Source: Gymnodinialimonas phycosphaerae (GTDB lineage Bacteria > Pseudomonadota > Alphaproteobacteria > Rhodobacterales > Rhodobacteraceae). From it: a stretch of 64,000 bases of DNA. The position numbers and the translations under genes are program-made. The notes beneath the pieces are model-generated. The model was not told the origin of the DNA. It saw nothing but the letters and a program-made list of their open reading frames with translations, and did not search any database. Below, in pieces: positions 33,121-42,159 of this stretch (the stretch's first letter is position 1; every line of letters begins with the position of its first letter). The stretch spans positions 124,001-188,000 of the forward strand of contig NZ_JAIMBW010000001.1 of the NCBI RefSeq assembly GCF_019195455.1, read 5' to 3'.

Positions 33121-34754
33121 GTCTGGGCCGTTGCGGTTTTGAGGGCGGAGGTGATCTGCGCGGGCGTGGCGGTGTCCCAGCGGGCGGCGACGTGTTGGTC
33201 CGGGCGGATCAGGTAGAGCGCATGGGGCGCGTCGCCCAGGTAGCGGTCGCGTATCTCCGGGGTAATGGCCGGGCCGGATAGGCGGATGGTGTTGAGGCTG
33301 ATCCCATCTATGCGCAGGCCGGTATTGGGGGCGTCGGTGTTGAGCGCCAGCAGAGTGAATCCAGCGTTCAGAAGGTCCAAGAGGTGGGTTTCACCGAGGG
33401 AGCCTGCGGTATGCAACGGCGCATCGGGGCAGGGGCTGCCGGGGCGGGTGCAGGCGGGCCCATGGGGCAGCGCATCGGGGGTGTTGAGGGACAGGCCGTC
33501 GTAGGTGCAAGGCACCGAGAGTCTGCCCGAATTCACCATCGGCCGGGCAAAAGCGTGGTCCTTCGCCAGCGTGAGCACGGCGTTGCGGAAGATCTTCGAC
33601 ATCTCGGTTTTCGGCGTCAGGAAATCCGTGGCGCGGGTGGAGTTGAGGATGTTCTCATCGGCGCCGTAAGCGCGTTCCTCGTGGTAGCTGTCCAGCAGCG
33701 CCTCGGGGGCCTGACCCTTCAGGACGAGATCCAGTTTCCACGCGAGGTTGTCGGCGTCTTGCATGCCCGAATTGGCCCCACGCGCCCCGAAAGGAGAGAC
33801 CTGATGGGCGGCGTCACCGGCAAAGATCACGCGCCCGTGGCGGAAACGCTCCATCCGGCGGCACTGGAAGGTGTAGATCGAGGTCCAGACCAGATCGTAC
33901 TGCGTGCCTGCGGGCAGGAATTCGTCGATGCGGTTGCGGATCTTTTCTTCCGAGAGTTCCGCCGCTCGGTCGATGTCCCAGCCAAGCTGGAAATCGATGC
34001 GCCAGACGTCATCGGGTTGTTTGTGAAGGAGGGCGGATTGGGGCGCGTTCGACAGAGGGGGCTCGAACCAGAACCAGCGCTCGGTCGGGAAGGGGGCGGT
34101 CATTTTGACGTCGGCGATGAGGAAATTATCTTCGAACACGCGGCCTTTGAAATCGAGGCCCATCATGTCACGGGTGGGGGAGCGGGCGCCGTCGCAGGCG
34201 ATGACGTAGTCCGCCGTGGCCGTGTATGGCCCGTCGGGCGTGTCGATGGTCAGGGTGACGCGATCCGCGTCCTGCTCAAGCTTGAGCACCTGATTTCTGC
34301 CCCTGATTTCAATGGGTTGTGATTTTGACTGTGCATTGCGCAGGGCATCGACAAGGAATTTCTCGAAGTAGGGTTGTTGCAGGTTGATGAAGGCTGGGTT
34401 GCGGTGGCCGTCCTCTGGCAGGAGGTTAAAATCGTAAATTTCATGCGCGCCGTGGAACACGCGACCGACGTTCCAGACCACGCCCTTGTCGCGCATGGGG
34501 GCGCCCGCGCCGAGGCGGTCGGCGATTTCCAGCGTGCGCTTGGCGAAACAGATGGCACGTGAGCCTTGGCCGACGCCGTCGTGATCATCGAGGATCAGCG
34601 CAGGCGTGCCTTTTTGCGCCAGGTCGAGGCCGGTTGCCACGCCGATGGGGCCGCCGCCGATGATGATGACGGGGTGGTGGGCCGTGCGCCGTTGGTCAGG
34701 GACGGGCGCGTAGGGGTAGAGTTTGTGGGCGAGGGCGTAGGTGGCTCCGACCAT
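33117..34754 (-). CDS. FAD-dependent aromatic hydroxylase (MhpA/PHBH-like)
   Basis: This 545 aa flavin monooxygenase has the FAD motif VIIIGGGPIGVATGLDLAQ near residue 28, the DG motif CDGARS near 185 and the second FAD motif FAGDAAHQVSPFGARG near 315. GGAGA lies 7 bases before ATG 34754, so the 38-residue extension to 34868 is rejected. These enzymes add a hydroxyl group to an aromatic ring next to an existing one. Being in the homogentisate operon, it could make homogentisate from 3- or 4-hydroxyphenylacetate, or act on a related phenol; the exact substrate is inferred. Confidence 0.82.
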   Translation of the reverse strand: MVGATYALAHKLYPYAPVPDQRRTAHHPVIIIGGGPIGVATGLDLAQKGTPALILDDHDGVGQGSRAICFAKRTLEIADRLGAGAPMRDKGVVWNVGRVFHGAHEIYDFNLLPEDGHRNPAFINLQQPYFEKFLVDALRNAQSKSQPIEIRGRNQVLKLEQDADRVTLTIDTPDGPYTATADYVIACDGARSPTRDMMGLDFKGRVFEDNFLIADVKMTAPFPTERWFWFEPPLSNAPQSALLHKQPDDVWRIDFQLGWDIDRAAELSEEKIRNRIDEFLPAGTQYDLVWTSIYTFQCRRMERFRHGRVIFAGDAAHQVSPFGARGANSGMQDADNLAWKLDLVLKGQAPEALLDSYHEERAYGADENILNSTRATDFLTPKTEMSKIFRNAVLTLAKDHAFARPMVNSGRLSVPCTYDGLSLNTPDALPHGPACTRPGSPCPDAPLHTAGSLGETHLLDLLNAGFTLLALNTDAPNTGLRIDGISLNTIRLSGPAITPEIRDRYLGDAPHALYLIRPDQHVAARWDTATPAQITSALKTATAQT

Positions 34755-34846
34755 GGGGATCTCCGACTGAAGGGGTTGGGGCGGATTTCTTTTTGGGTAA
34801 ACCGGGAAGCTCGCCGCTGGAGCGCTAACCTGGTTTCCGGTTGGGG

Positions 34847-35797
34847 TCAGCCCTGCAATTGCTCCCACATCTCCAGGTCGCGTTTGTCGGTCCAGATGCG
34901 GGGGTGGGTTATGCCGCGGGCCTCGTCGTAGGCGCGGGCGACGTTGAACGGCAGGCAGTGCTCGTAGATTGCGTAATCGGCGAATTTGGGGTCGCAGGCC
35001 TCGCGGACGGCGTCCCAGGCGTCTTTCAGGGTGCCGTTTTTCGCCGCGACGCGGGCGGCGGGGGCGTAGGTGGAGTTGACGAAATCGCGGGTGGAGGCGA
35101 TGGCGCGGGTCGTCGCCTCGGACCCGATCAGCGCGCCGCCACGACCGGGTGCGATGGCGTCGGGTTGGAAAGCGGCGATGTTGTCAAGGGTGTTGCCCCA
35201 GTCGGCGAAGTGGCCGTCGCCGCAGTAGCAGGCGGAGTGATCCTCGACGATGTCGCCGGTGAAGAGAACGTTGGCATCAGGCACGTGAATGACGGCGTCG
35301 CCTGCGGTGTGGGCGCGGCCGATGTGGGAGATATCGACGCGGCGGGAGCCGAGGTAGACGGTCATGGCATCTGAGAAGGTTGTTGTGGGGTAGGTGAGGC
35401 CGGGGATGCTTTCGTGGCCTTCGAACAGGCGGGGGAAGCGTTGGAATTCGCTGTCCCAATCTTCCTGCCCGCGTTCGACCACCATGGAGCGCGCGACATC
35501 AGACATGATGATCTGGTCGGCGTCATAGGCGGAGGCGCCGAGAACGCGGACGGCGTGGTAGTGGGTGAGGACGAGGTGGCTGATCGGCTTGTCGGTCACG
35601 GTACGGACGCAATCGATGACTTTCTGTGCGAGGCGGGGCGTGGCCTGCGCCTCTACGATCATGACGCTGTCGTCGCCGATGATGACGCCGGAGTTGGGAT
35701 CGCCCTCGGCGGTGAAGGCATAGAGGCCGTCGCCGATTTCATCGAAGGTGATGGTTTTCTCGGTCATGTCGCCTTGGGATGCGAAGGCTTTGGCCAT
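34847..35797 (-). CDS. MBL-fold metallo-hydrolase
   Basis: A 316 aa metallo-beta-lactamase-fold protein. The usual metal motif HxHxDH is replaced by THYHAVRVLGA (near residue 79), while RAHTAGD and FTGDIVEDH supply the other ligand positions. Loss of the DH pair is seen in a recognised subset of MBL proteins and suggests a single or altered metal site. It stands between fahA and the aromatic hydroxylase, so it is probably a hydrolase of a pathway ester or thioester. The substrate is unknown. AGGA about 10 bases before ATG 35797 supports the start. Confidence 0.78.
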   Translation of the reverse strand: MAKAFASQGDMTEKTITFDEIGDGLYAFTAEGDPNSGVIIGDDSVMIVEAQATPRLAQKVIDCVRTVTDKPISHLVLTHYHAVRVLGASAYDADQIIMSDVARSMVVERGQEDWDSEFQRFPRLFEGHESIPGLTYPTTTFSDAMTVYLGSRRVDISHIGRAHTAGDAVIHVPDANVLFTGDIVEDHSACYCGDGHFADWGNTLDNIAAFQPDAIAPGRGGALIGSEATTRAIASTRDFVNSTYAPAARVAAKNGTLKDAWDAVREACDPKFADYAIYEHCLPFNVARAYDEARGITHPRIWTDKRDLEMWEQLQG

Positions 35798-35852
35798 GGG
35801 ACTTTTCCTTTAAGGGTTGTGCTTGGGGCCGGGGGAGGGAGCCGCCCCTATC

Positions 35853-35904
35853 GGCGGGGGACCCGCCTTCCGGCAATGGGCTGGGATATTTGAAGAACGG
35901 GGAA
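35853..35904. repeat. Dispersed intergenic repeat, copy 1
   Basis: A GC hairpin (GGCGGG 35853-35858 with CCCGCC 35862-35867) is followed by GGGATATTT and GAACGGGGAA (35883-35904). The same 22-base segment with two differences recurs at 42102-42123, also after a GC hairpin and just downstream of a minus-strand stop codon. I recognise GGGATATTT elements downstream of GC-rich stretches as common in Rhodobacteraceae gaps. Confidence 0.65.
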
Positions 35905-35908
35905 GGGG

Positions 35909-37159
35909 TCAGGTCTGGAAGGGATCATCGAGGGCGGGCAGGACTTTTCCGACACAAGGGCCGAAGCCGATCTGGTAGCCGTCACCCTTGGCGGCACCGT
36001 GCAGCGCGAGGGTGTCGCCATCCTCGATGAAGGTGCGAGGGCCGGATTGAGTTTCGAGAGGCTCTTTGCCGCCCCAGGAGAGTTCCAGCAGCGAGCCGCG
36101 GTTTTGTCTTTCGGGGCCGGAGATGGTGCCGGTGCCAAGCAGGTCGCCGGTGCGCATCGGAGAGCCTGCGGTGGCATGGTGGGCCAGTTGCTGGGCGGAG
36201 GAATAGTAGAGTTCGTTGGCGTTGGTGTGGGCGATGTCTTCGCCGTTCAGGCTTACGCGCAGGGAGATGTCATGGTTCATCGGCGTGGTGTCCGCGAGGT
36301 GCGGAAGAAGGGGCACTTCACGCGGTGGGGTCGCGGTGCGGAAGGGTTTGAGGGCGGCGGCAGTCACGATCCAGGGGCTGATCGTGGTGGCTGTCGCTTT
36401 GGCCTGGAACGGGCCGAGGGGTTGGTATTCCCAGGCCTGGATATCGCGTGCAGACCAGTCGTTGAGCAGGACGTAGCCGAAGATATTGGCATCGGCTTGG
36501 TCGACGGTCAGGGGGCCATCCGAGGGCGTCCCGACGATGGCGCCCAGTTCCAGTTCGATGTCGAAGCGGCGAGAGGGGGCGAAGGTAGGGGTGTCGGCGT
36601 CGGGGGCTTTGAGTTGGCCCCAAGGGCGGCGGATGTCGGTGCCAGAGACCACGACGGACGACGCGCGGCCGTTGTAGCCAATGGGCATGTGCAGCCAGTT
36701 CGGGGGCAGCGCGTTTTCCGCGCCCCGGAACATGGTGCCGACGTTGGTGGCGTGGTGTCGCCCGGCGTAGAAGTCTGTGTATTCCGCGACCTTGAAGGGC
36801 ATATGCAGCGTGGCCTGTGCCATTGGGACGGAAAAGGTGGTGATGAGGTCCTGAACCTCTTCGCTGGCGTCTTGGGCGAGGATCGCGGTCAGGGCCAGGC
36901 GGTAGGCGTGCCAAACATCGGGACCCAACTCCATGAAATCGTTCCAGAATGGCGCGTCGAGCACGTCGGCGTCGGGGTCGGCGCGCAGGTGGCCCGCGGC
37001 CTCCAGCCCCGTCACATCCACGATGCGGTCGCCGATGGCCACGCCACACCGCAGGTCGCCGTCGTCCACGGAAAAGACGCCGTAGGGCAGGTTGTTGAGG
37101 GGAAACTCGGCCTCGGGGGTGTTGGCGGAGGGGAGCCAGCTTTGGATCAGGTCGGACAT
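35909..37159 (-). CDS. fahA: Fumarylacetoacetase FahA
   Basis: This 416 aa enzyme hydrolyses fumarylacetoacetate to fumarate and acetoacetate, the last step of tyrosine/homogentisate breakdown. Visible landmarks are the N-terminal FAH domain (PYGVFSVDDGDLRCGVAIGD), the active-site YTDFYAGRHHATNVG region near residue 128, the calcium/acid segments FDIELELGAIVG and LLNDWSARDIQAWEY, and GTGTISGPE near the C-terminus. The ATG at 37159 gives the normal family length; a longer open frame to 37522 overlaps maiA and is rejected. It lies 73 bases after maiA on the same strand. Confidence 0.95.
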   Translation of the reverse strand: MSDLIQSWLPSANTPEAEFPLNNLPYGVFSVDDGDLRCGVAIGDRIVDVTGLEAAGHLRADPDADVLDAPFWNDFMELGPDVWHAYRLALTAILAQDASEEVQDLITTFSVPMAQATLHMPFKVAEYTDFYAGRHHATNVGTMFRGAENALPPNWLHMPIGYNGRASSVVVSGTDIRRPWGQLKAPDADTPTFAPSRRFDIELELGAIVGTPSDGPLTVDQADANIFGYVLLNDWSARDIQAWEYQPLGPFQAKATATTISPWIVTAAALKPFRTATPPREVPLLPHLADTTPMNHDISLRVSLNGEDIAHTNANELYYSSAQQLAHHATAGSPMRTGDLLGTGTISGPERQNRGSLLELSWGGKEPLETQSGPRTFIEDGDTLALHGAAKGDGYQIGFGPCVGKVLPALDDPFQT

Positions 37160-37232
37160 GGGTGGCTTTCGGTTTGCGTGGGACAGGTCGGCCCTGCGGG
37201 GCGAGTTGTATCGGGCAAGATGAAGGGACGGG

Positions 37233-37895
37233 TCAGCGTGGGGCGTCGGGTTGGTTTTCCGGCGCGGCGGCTTGGATTTCGGGGATGGCGAGGCATGCAG
37301 CTTCGATCCGGGCGATCTTGGGGTAGGGGGTGAGGTCAACGCCCCAGCGGTGGGCGTTATAGACCTGCGCGGTGATGCAGAGGTCTGCGAGGTCGGGCGT
37401 ATCGCCGAAGGCGAAGGTTTGCGTCGCGCCAGAGGCGGGCTCATGAGTGGTATCGGGCAGCAGGTCCTCGATGGCGGCGAAGCCCTCGGCCATCCAGTGG
37501 CACATCCAGTCTTGTGCGTCATCTGCCGTGGCGTTGAAGCGGGATTTCAGCTGGCCCACGACCCGCAGGTTGTTAACTGGATGGATATCGGTGGCCACTG
37601 TCAGCGCGACGGCGAGTTGCCTGGCACGCGCCGCCGGGTCGCCCGAGAGCATGGGCGGGTCGGGATAGGTGGCGTCGAGAAAGTCGATGATCGCAAGGCT
37701 TTGTGTCAGGATGGTGCCGTCGTCCAGTTGCAGGGTCGGCACGCCTTTGCCGGGGTTCAAGGCGGCGTAATCGGGCGCGCGTTGGTCGCCTGTGACGAGG
37801 TCCACGGTGCGTTGTGAATAGGCAACGCGCTTGAGGTTCAAGGCCGCGCGGACGCGGTAAGACGTGGTGGAGCGCCAGTAGGAATAGAGGATCAT
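37233..37895 (-). CDS. maiA: Maleylacetoacetate isomerase MaiA
   Basis: A 220 aa zeta-class glutathione transferase. The N-terminus ILYSYWRSTTSYRVRAALNL contains the SxxS-type glutathione-activating serines (about 9-12), and NPGKGVPTL and DGTILTQSLAIIDFL are the cis-proline and glutathione-binding segments. It isomerises maleylacetoacetate to fumarylacetoacetate. It lies between the DUF1428-like gene, which it overlaps by 4 bases, and fahA, matching the pathway order after hmgA. Confidence 0.94.
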   Translation of the reverse strand: MILYSYWRSTTSYRVRAALNLKRVAYSQRTVDLVTGDQRAPDYAALNPGKGVPTLQLDDGTILTQSLAIIDFLDATYPDPPMLSGDPAARARQLAVALTVATDIHPVNNLRVVGQLKSRFNATADDAQDWMCHWMAEGFAAIEDLLPDTTHEPASGATQTFAFGDTPDLADLCITAQVYNAHRWGVDLTPYPKIARIEAACLAIPEIQAAAPENQPDAPR

Positions 37896-38245
37896 TTGGC
37901 GTCCAGAAGCATTTCGAAGCCGCCGAAGACCATGCGTTTGCCGTCAACCAGGTCGGATTGCATCACCTCGCCCATCTCAGGCTCGGCCCAGACGGCCTCA
38001 TGCGCGGCGGCGCTGGTGGCTGCGTCGGGGAATTCCATCCAGGAAAAAACGACCGTCTCATCGGCCGCGGCCTCAACCGCGCGAGGGAAAGAAGTGCGCT
38101 TACCCGGTTCAAGGCCTGGTCCCCATGTTTCGACACAGCGGGTCGCGCCGTGTTTGAGGTAAAGGGAAGCAATCTGTTTGACCGCAGTGACGTATTCGTC
38201 CTTGCGAGCGGTTTTGACAGGGATGAGAAAGCCGTCGATGTGCAT
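37892..38245 (-). CDS. DUF1428-like protein
   Basis: A 117 aa protein starting MHIDGFLIPVKTARKDEY with KRMVFGGFEMLL near its end; the pattern resembles DUF1428 proteins of the dimeric alpha-beta barrel (ferredoxin-like) type. The function is unknown. It is in the homogentisate operon between hmgA and maiA and is translationally coupled to maiA. The start at 38245 is preferred to 38275, which adds ten unrelated residues. Confidence 0.72.
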   Translation of the reverse strand: MHIDGFLIPVKTARKDEYVTAVKQIASLYLKHGATRCVETWGPGLEPGKRTSFPRAVEAAADETVVFSWMEFPDAATSAAAHEAVWAEPEMGEVMQSDLVDGKRMVFGGFEMLLDAK

Positions 38246-38299
38246 CTTTGATGTATCCTGTTGAGGGCGGCCCAAGCTGAGGCCCGGTCTGGGCTTAGG

Positions 38300-39655
38300 C
38301 TACTTCTTCCCCGGCGTGCCGTCGAACTTCTTCTCCAGCGTCTCCCAACAGTAGATGTAGTCGTCTTGCAGCGGCGCCTCGGTCGCGGCGAAGGGGGTGA
38401 GGTGTTGGGGAAAGCGGGTCTCGAACATGAAGGACATTGTGTTGTCGAGCTTCTCGGCCTTCAGGTCGGCGTTTGACGCCCCCTCGAACGCCTGTTGATC
38501 GGGGCCATGGGGGATCATCATGTTGTGGAGCGAGATGCCGCCCGGCACGAAGCCCTTCGGTTTGGCGTCGTATTGGCCGTAGATGTTGCCCATCAACTCG
38601 CTCATGATGTTCTTGTGATACCAGGGCGGGCGGAATGTATCCTCGGCCACCATCCAGCGTTCGCGAAACAGCACGAAGTCGATATTGGCGGTGCCCGGCT
38701 GGCCAGAGGGCGCGGTGAGAACGGTGAAGATCGACGGATCGGGATGGTCGAACAGGATCGCGCCGACGGGGCAGTAGGTTTTCAGGTCGTATTTGTAGGG
38801 CGCGTAATTGCCGTGCCAGGCCACCACGTCCAGCGGGGATTGAGCGATTTTGGAGGTGTGGAACTGGCCGCACCACTTGATGGTGATGGTGGAGGGGACT
38901 TCGCGGTCCTCGTAAGCGGCCACGGGGGCCTTGAAGTCGCGCGGGTTGGCCATGCAGTTGGCGCCGATCGGGCCGCGGCCCGGAAGCTCGAACTTCTGGC
39001 CGTAGTTTTCGCAGACGAAGCCGCGGGCGGGGCCGTCCAGCACCTCCACCCGGTAGACGAGGCCGCGCGGGATAATCGCGATTTCCTGAGGTTCGACGTC
39101 GATGATGCCCAGTTCCGTGGCGAAGCGCAGGCGGCCTTCTTGCGGGACTACAAGCATCTCACTGTCTGCGGAGAAGAAGTATTCGTCCTGCATGGATTGC
39201 GTGACCAGGTAGACGTGGGTCGCCATGCCGACCTGCATGTTCACGTCGCCCGCCGTGGTCATGGTGCGCATGCCGGTCAGCCATGTCAGGGGTGTGTCTT
39301 GATGCGGCACCGGGTCCCAGCGGTACTGGCCGAGAGAGATCACATCGGGGTCCACGCAAGGGGCGCTTTTCCAGTGGGGCAGGTCGATCTTCGTATAGCG
39401 GTGCGAGTGCTTGACGGAGGGGCGGATGCGGTAGCACCAGGTCCGCTCGGGCCGCACATCGGTGAAGGCGGTGCCGGAAAGCTGCTCTCCATAGAGGCCG
39501 TAATTGACCTTCTGGGGCGAGTTCATGCCCTGCGGCAGGGCACCGGGAAGCGCCTCTGTCTCGAAGTCATTGCCGAAGCCGGGCATGTAGCCTTCGTGAG
39601 GACCGGGATGGCTGGGGGCCTGGATCATCGGGCGGGGATTGGATTGTTCGTTCAT
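38300..39655 (-). CDS. hmgA: Homogentisate 1,2-dioxygenase HmgA
   Basis: At 451 aa it is full length for this iron(II) ring-cleaving enzyme, which converts homogentisate to maleylacetoacetate. Landmarks are [19 protein letters not shown] near residue 23, [10 protein letters not shown] near 197, GREFHTSK-like [20 protein letters not shown] near 275, the iron-ligand region [16 protein letters not shown] near 340, and [13 protein letters not shown] near 384. It is the first gene of a seven-gene minus-strand operon. A dyad at 39687-39702 lies 32 bases upstream of the start. Confidence 0.96.
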   Translation of the reverse strand: MNEQSNPRPMIQAPSHPGPHEGYMPGFGNDFETEALPGALPQGMNSPQKVNYGLYGEQLSGTAFTDVRPERTWCYRIRPSVKHSHRYTKIDLPHWKSAPCVDPDVISLGQYRWDPVPHQDTPLTWLTGMRTMTTAGDVNMQVGMATHVYLVTQSMQDEYFFSADSEMLVVPQEGRLRFATELGIIDVEPQEIAIIPRGLVYRVEVLDGPARGFVCENYGQKFELPGRGPIGANCMANPRDFKAPVAAYEDREVPSTITIKWCGQFHTSKIAQSPLDVVAWHGNYAPYKYDLKTYCPVGAILFDHPDPSIFTVLTAPSGQPGTANIDFVLFRERWMVAEDTFRPPWYHKNIMSELMGNIYGQYDAKPKGFVPGGISLHNMMIPHGPDQQAFEGASNADLKAEKLDNTMSFMFETRFPQHLTPFAATEAPLQDDYIYCWETLEKKFDGTPGKK

Positions 39656-39686
39656 GGCGAGACCTCCGGGTTGAGGGAGGAATAAC

Positions 39687-39702
39687 AGTTGCTTTTGTAA
39701 CT
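39687..39702. promoter_or_regulatory. Candidate operator before hmgA, AGTTGC-TTTT-GTAACT
   Basis: Six-base arms with one mismatch flank TTTT, 32 bases upstream of the hmgA start on the minus strand. MarR- or IclR-type regulators commonly control homogentisate genes, and the dyad is in the right place for one. No regulator gene is adjacent, so the partner would be encoded elsewhere. Confidence 0.4.
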
Positions 39703-39752
39703 AACAAGCGGTGCAGTGTCGCTCGGTCGGATGCACAGGAGGGCGTCCTTGA

Positions 39753-40298
39753 CTACATTTGGGGAATGCGTTGCCCAGTTCGTGTTGCCGTCGTAGCCTG
39801 ATCAATCCGCTTTTGACGTGTAGCCGGTGTTTTCGCCAATTTGATCCACCGCAGCACATTGCGCCGGTAGGCGGGCGGGAGCGCCTCCCATAGTGCGGCA
39901 TCCAGCGCCAGGGCGAGGTCGTCCGGCACGATCAGCTTATCGACATCATCGAAGAAATCCCAAAGACCCGAAGCCTTTCCTGCGGCAACGGCAGCCTCAC
40001 CTGCCAGATGCATGCGCCCTTCGCGGCGCAGGTCTTCAACCCGCGTCTTGTAGCTTTGCGACCATGCCTGCGTTTTACGGGGTGAGATCATCTGTGCGGT
40101 GCGCTGGGTGTCGACTGTAAAGCGCCGACCGTCGATCCAGCCGTAGGCCATGAGCGCATCAAGAACCTGTTCGCGGCTGACGTATTTATCCGGGTGCGCG
40201 GCTTTCCATGTCACGATCCGCACGCTCTCGGTGCGGGTGTGATTGGCATCCAGCCATTTCCAAAGGGCGGTAGGCCCGTCGATGTCGATATCTTCCAT
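39753..40298 (-). CDS. YdeI/OmpD-associated-like protein
   Basis: This 181 aa protein has the family features: an N-terminal HTRTESVRIVTWKAAH segment, DALMAYGWIDGRRFTVD and ISPRKTQAWSQSYKTRVEDL, and a C-terminal basic helix LPPAYRRNVLRWIKLAKTPATRQKRIDQA (one region near 141-169). YdeI-like proteins are linked to bacteriocin or antimicrobial-peptide tolerance in some bacteria, but their biochemistry is unclear. It stands alone between hmgA and the sulfite dehydrogenase genes and shows no operon link. Confidence 0.75.
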   Translation of the reverse strand: MEDIDIDGPTALWKWLDANHTRTESVRIVTWKAAHPDKYVSREQVLDALMAYGWIDGRRFTVDTQRTAQMISPRKTQAWSQSYKTRVEDLRREGRMHLAGEAAVAAGKASGLWDFFDDVDKLIVPDDLALALDAALWEALPPAYRRNVLRWIKLAKTPATRQKRIDQATTATRTGQRIPQM

Positions 40299-40352
40299 GC
40301 GCCAGACATAGTGTTGCGGAGACTGAAGTCATGGCGAGGATTGCGACACCGC

Positions 40353-41225
40353 TCACCGCTTGCCGTAGTACAGCCCCACCACATGCTCGGCCTCGGCAAA
40401 GAACAACCAGCGCGCCACGGCGACGCCTGCGATGTGGCTGATCACGGCGAGCGCTGCGAGGACGTGGTTGAACGGCAGCAGCAGCAGGATGATGGGCAGC
40501 ACAAAGGCCAGCAGGCCTGCGATGATGCGCAGGTTGGTGCTGTGTTTGCGGCCCACGACGTGGATGAATTCGCGCATCAGGTAATTGGTGCCGGTATGCG
40601 GTGGCTCGAACGCGCGGACTTTACCTATGGCGCCGAGGCCCGTTGCGGTCTCCATATCCGTGCCGGATTTGGCGAATTGGCTGTCGCCGATGATCCATGT
40701 GGCCACGGTGATCGCGCCCGACAGGATCAGCATCACGATGGCCAGCGTGACCTGACCCGCCATAAGCGCGCCGCCCGCGAGCGATAGGGTCAGGAAGTAG
40801 GCGGGCGTCCAGGGCATGTGCCAGCGTGGGACGGTTTTCATCTGCGCGTAAATCATCGAGGTGGTGAAGACGGTGCCAAGCGACAACAGCGCGCCGACCC
40901 AGCCCAAGATGACCCATTGGGTGGAGAAGAACACGAGGCCCGCGCCATAAACCGCCATGACGAGAAGCGCGGCGACGGCGCAGATGCCTTCACGCGACAG
41001 CCACGAGGAGCGCCATTGCGAGAAGGCCTTCCATGCGCGTTCCGGGTGGCCGAGGTGGAAAGTGGAGGCCAGCAGCCCGCCCACGGCCAGCACATAGGCG
41101 ATAGCGAAGAAGATGAAGGCGTTCAGGCCCGTGGTTGCGGGCATGCCGAGGCCGAGAAAGACCAGGAGGCCGAAGCCCAGGCCCGAGAGCGTGGTGAAGA
41201 TGATGACGGAGGGGGCTGGATGCAT
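40353..41225 (-). CDS. soeC: Sulfite dehydrogenase membrane anchor SoeC (DmsC/NrfD-like)
   Basis: A 290 aa protein with about eight membrane segments and the DmsC-family pattern (FHLGHPERAWKAFSQWRSSW near residue 57). It anchors the iron-sulfur and molybdenum subunits to the inner membrane and delivers electrons to quinone. It starts 3 bases after soeB. DMSO-reductase membrane subunits look the same, but the lack of a Tat signal on the large subunit points to a cytoplasmic oxidase such as SoeABC. Confidence 0.78.
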   Translation of the reverse strand: MHPAPSVIIFTTLSGLGFGLLVFLGLGMPATTGLNAFIFFAIAYVLAVGGLLASTFHLGHPERAWKAFSQWRSSWLSREGICAVAALLVMAVYGAGLVFFSTQWVILGWVGALLSLGTVFTTSMIYAQMKTVPRWHMPWTPAYFLTLSLAGGALMAGQVTLAIVMLILSGAITVATWIIGDSQFAKSGTDMETATGLGAIGKVRAFEPPHTGTNYLMREFIHVVGRKHSTNLRIIAGLLAFVLPIILLLLPFNHVLAALAVISHIAGVAVARWLFFAEAEHVVGLYYGKR

Positions 41226-41228
41226 GGG

Positions 41229-42023
41229 TCAGGCCCCTTTGCTTGGAAGTTTGTCGAGCGCCTTGTCCAGCCAGCCGATGAAGCCGCCGGGGTTTTCCGC
41301 AACGGGCTCCAGGTAGGGGGAGAGGATGTCGAACCCGGCCCCTTCAGATTGGGGTAGCGCGTCCTTGGGGCGGGGCGGCAGGTACTGGTTGACGGGCTTG
41401 GTGCCCTGTTCGGGCATCAGGTCGATCCCGCCGCGTTCTTTTACAAGAAGGCTGACGTGGCTGTCCGGGTCCGCGAAGTCGCCGAAGTGGCGCGCACCGG
41501 CGGGGCAGGTGCGCACGCAGGCAGGTTCCCGGTCCACCTCGGGCAGGTTCTCGTTATAGATCCGGTCGACGCAGAGGGTGCATTTCTTCATCACGCCTTC
41601 GTCGGCGTCGAGTTCGCGCGCGCCATAGGGGCAGGCCCAGGCACACAGACCGCAGCCGATGCAATCGGTCTCGTTCACCAAAACGATGCCGTCCTCCTCG
41701 CGCTTGTAGCTGGCCCCGGTGGGGCAGACGGTGACGCAGGGAGCGTCCTCACAATGGAGGCAGGACTTGGGGAAGTGGATGGTTTGCGCGGTTGGGTGCG
41801 GTTTCGCGGAGGTGGCCAGCGGCTGCACCTCGTAGGAATGGACGCGGTTGAGGAACGTGCCCGTCGGGTTGGCGCCGTAGGGGTCCTGGTCGGATAAAGG
41901 CGCGCCATAGTTCTCGGTGTTCCATCCTTTGCAGGAGATCACACAAGCATGGCAGCCGACGCAGGTATCGAGGTCGATGACGAGGCCGAGTTTCTTGGCG
42001 GTGCTGGTGGGAAGCTGGGTCAT
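41229..42023 (-). CDS. soeB: Sulfite dehydrogenase iron-sulfur subunit SoeB
   Basis: This 264 aa protein of the DmsB/PsrB type holds four ferredoxin-like cysteine clusters: CVGCHACVISCK (22-33), CLHCEDAPCVTVCP, CIGCGLCAWACPYG, and CTLC with CVRTCPAG. It relays electrons between SoeA and SoeC. It lies 136 bases downstream of soeA with hairpins and a dispersed repeat in that gap, and 5 bases before soeC. The function is tied to the identity of SoeA. Confidence 0.82.
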   Translation of the reverse strand: MTQLPTSTAKKLGLVIDLDTCVGCHACVISCKGWNTENYGAPLSDQDPYGANPTGTFLNRVHSYEVQPLATSAKPHPTAQTIHFPKSCLHCEDAPCVTVCPTGASYKREEDGIVLVNETDCIGCGLCAWACPYGARELDADEGVMKKCTLCVDRIYNENLPEVDREPACVRTCPAGARHFGDFADPDSHVSLLVKERGGIDLMPEQGTKPVNQYLPPRPKDALPQSEGAGFDILSPYLEPVAENPGGFIGWLDKALDKLPSKGA

Positions 42024-42050
42024 GTGTGGGCCTCGCGTTGAGGGGTATTT

Positions 42051-42123
42051 CGCTCACTGCCGTGAGCGACCGCGCTGGGGGGCCAGCCCCCCAGACCCCC
42101 CGGGATATTTAAGGAACGGGGAA
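42051..42123. repeat. Two hairpins and dispersed repeat, copy 2
   Basis: In the soeA-soeB gap a 7-base-pair hairpin (CGCTCAC 42051-42057 with GTGAGCG 42062-42068) is followed by an 8-base-pair GC hairpin (CTGGGGGG 42075-42082 with CCCCCCAG 42087-42094). A 22-base element then begins GGGATATTT (42102-42123) and matches 20 of 22 bases with 35883-35904. Lying inside an operon, it may act on RNA processing or partial termination rather than full termination. Confidence 0.65.
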
Positions 42124-42159
42124 TGAGGGGCGTGCGCGAGAGGAGTTGGGTCGCGGTCA

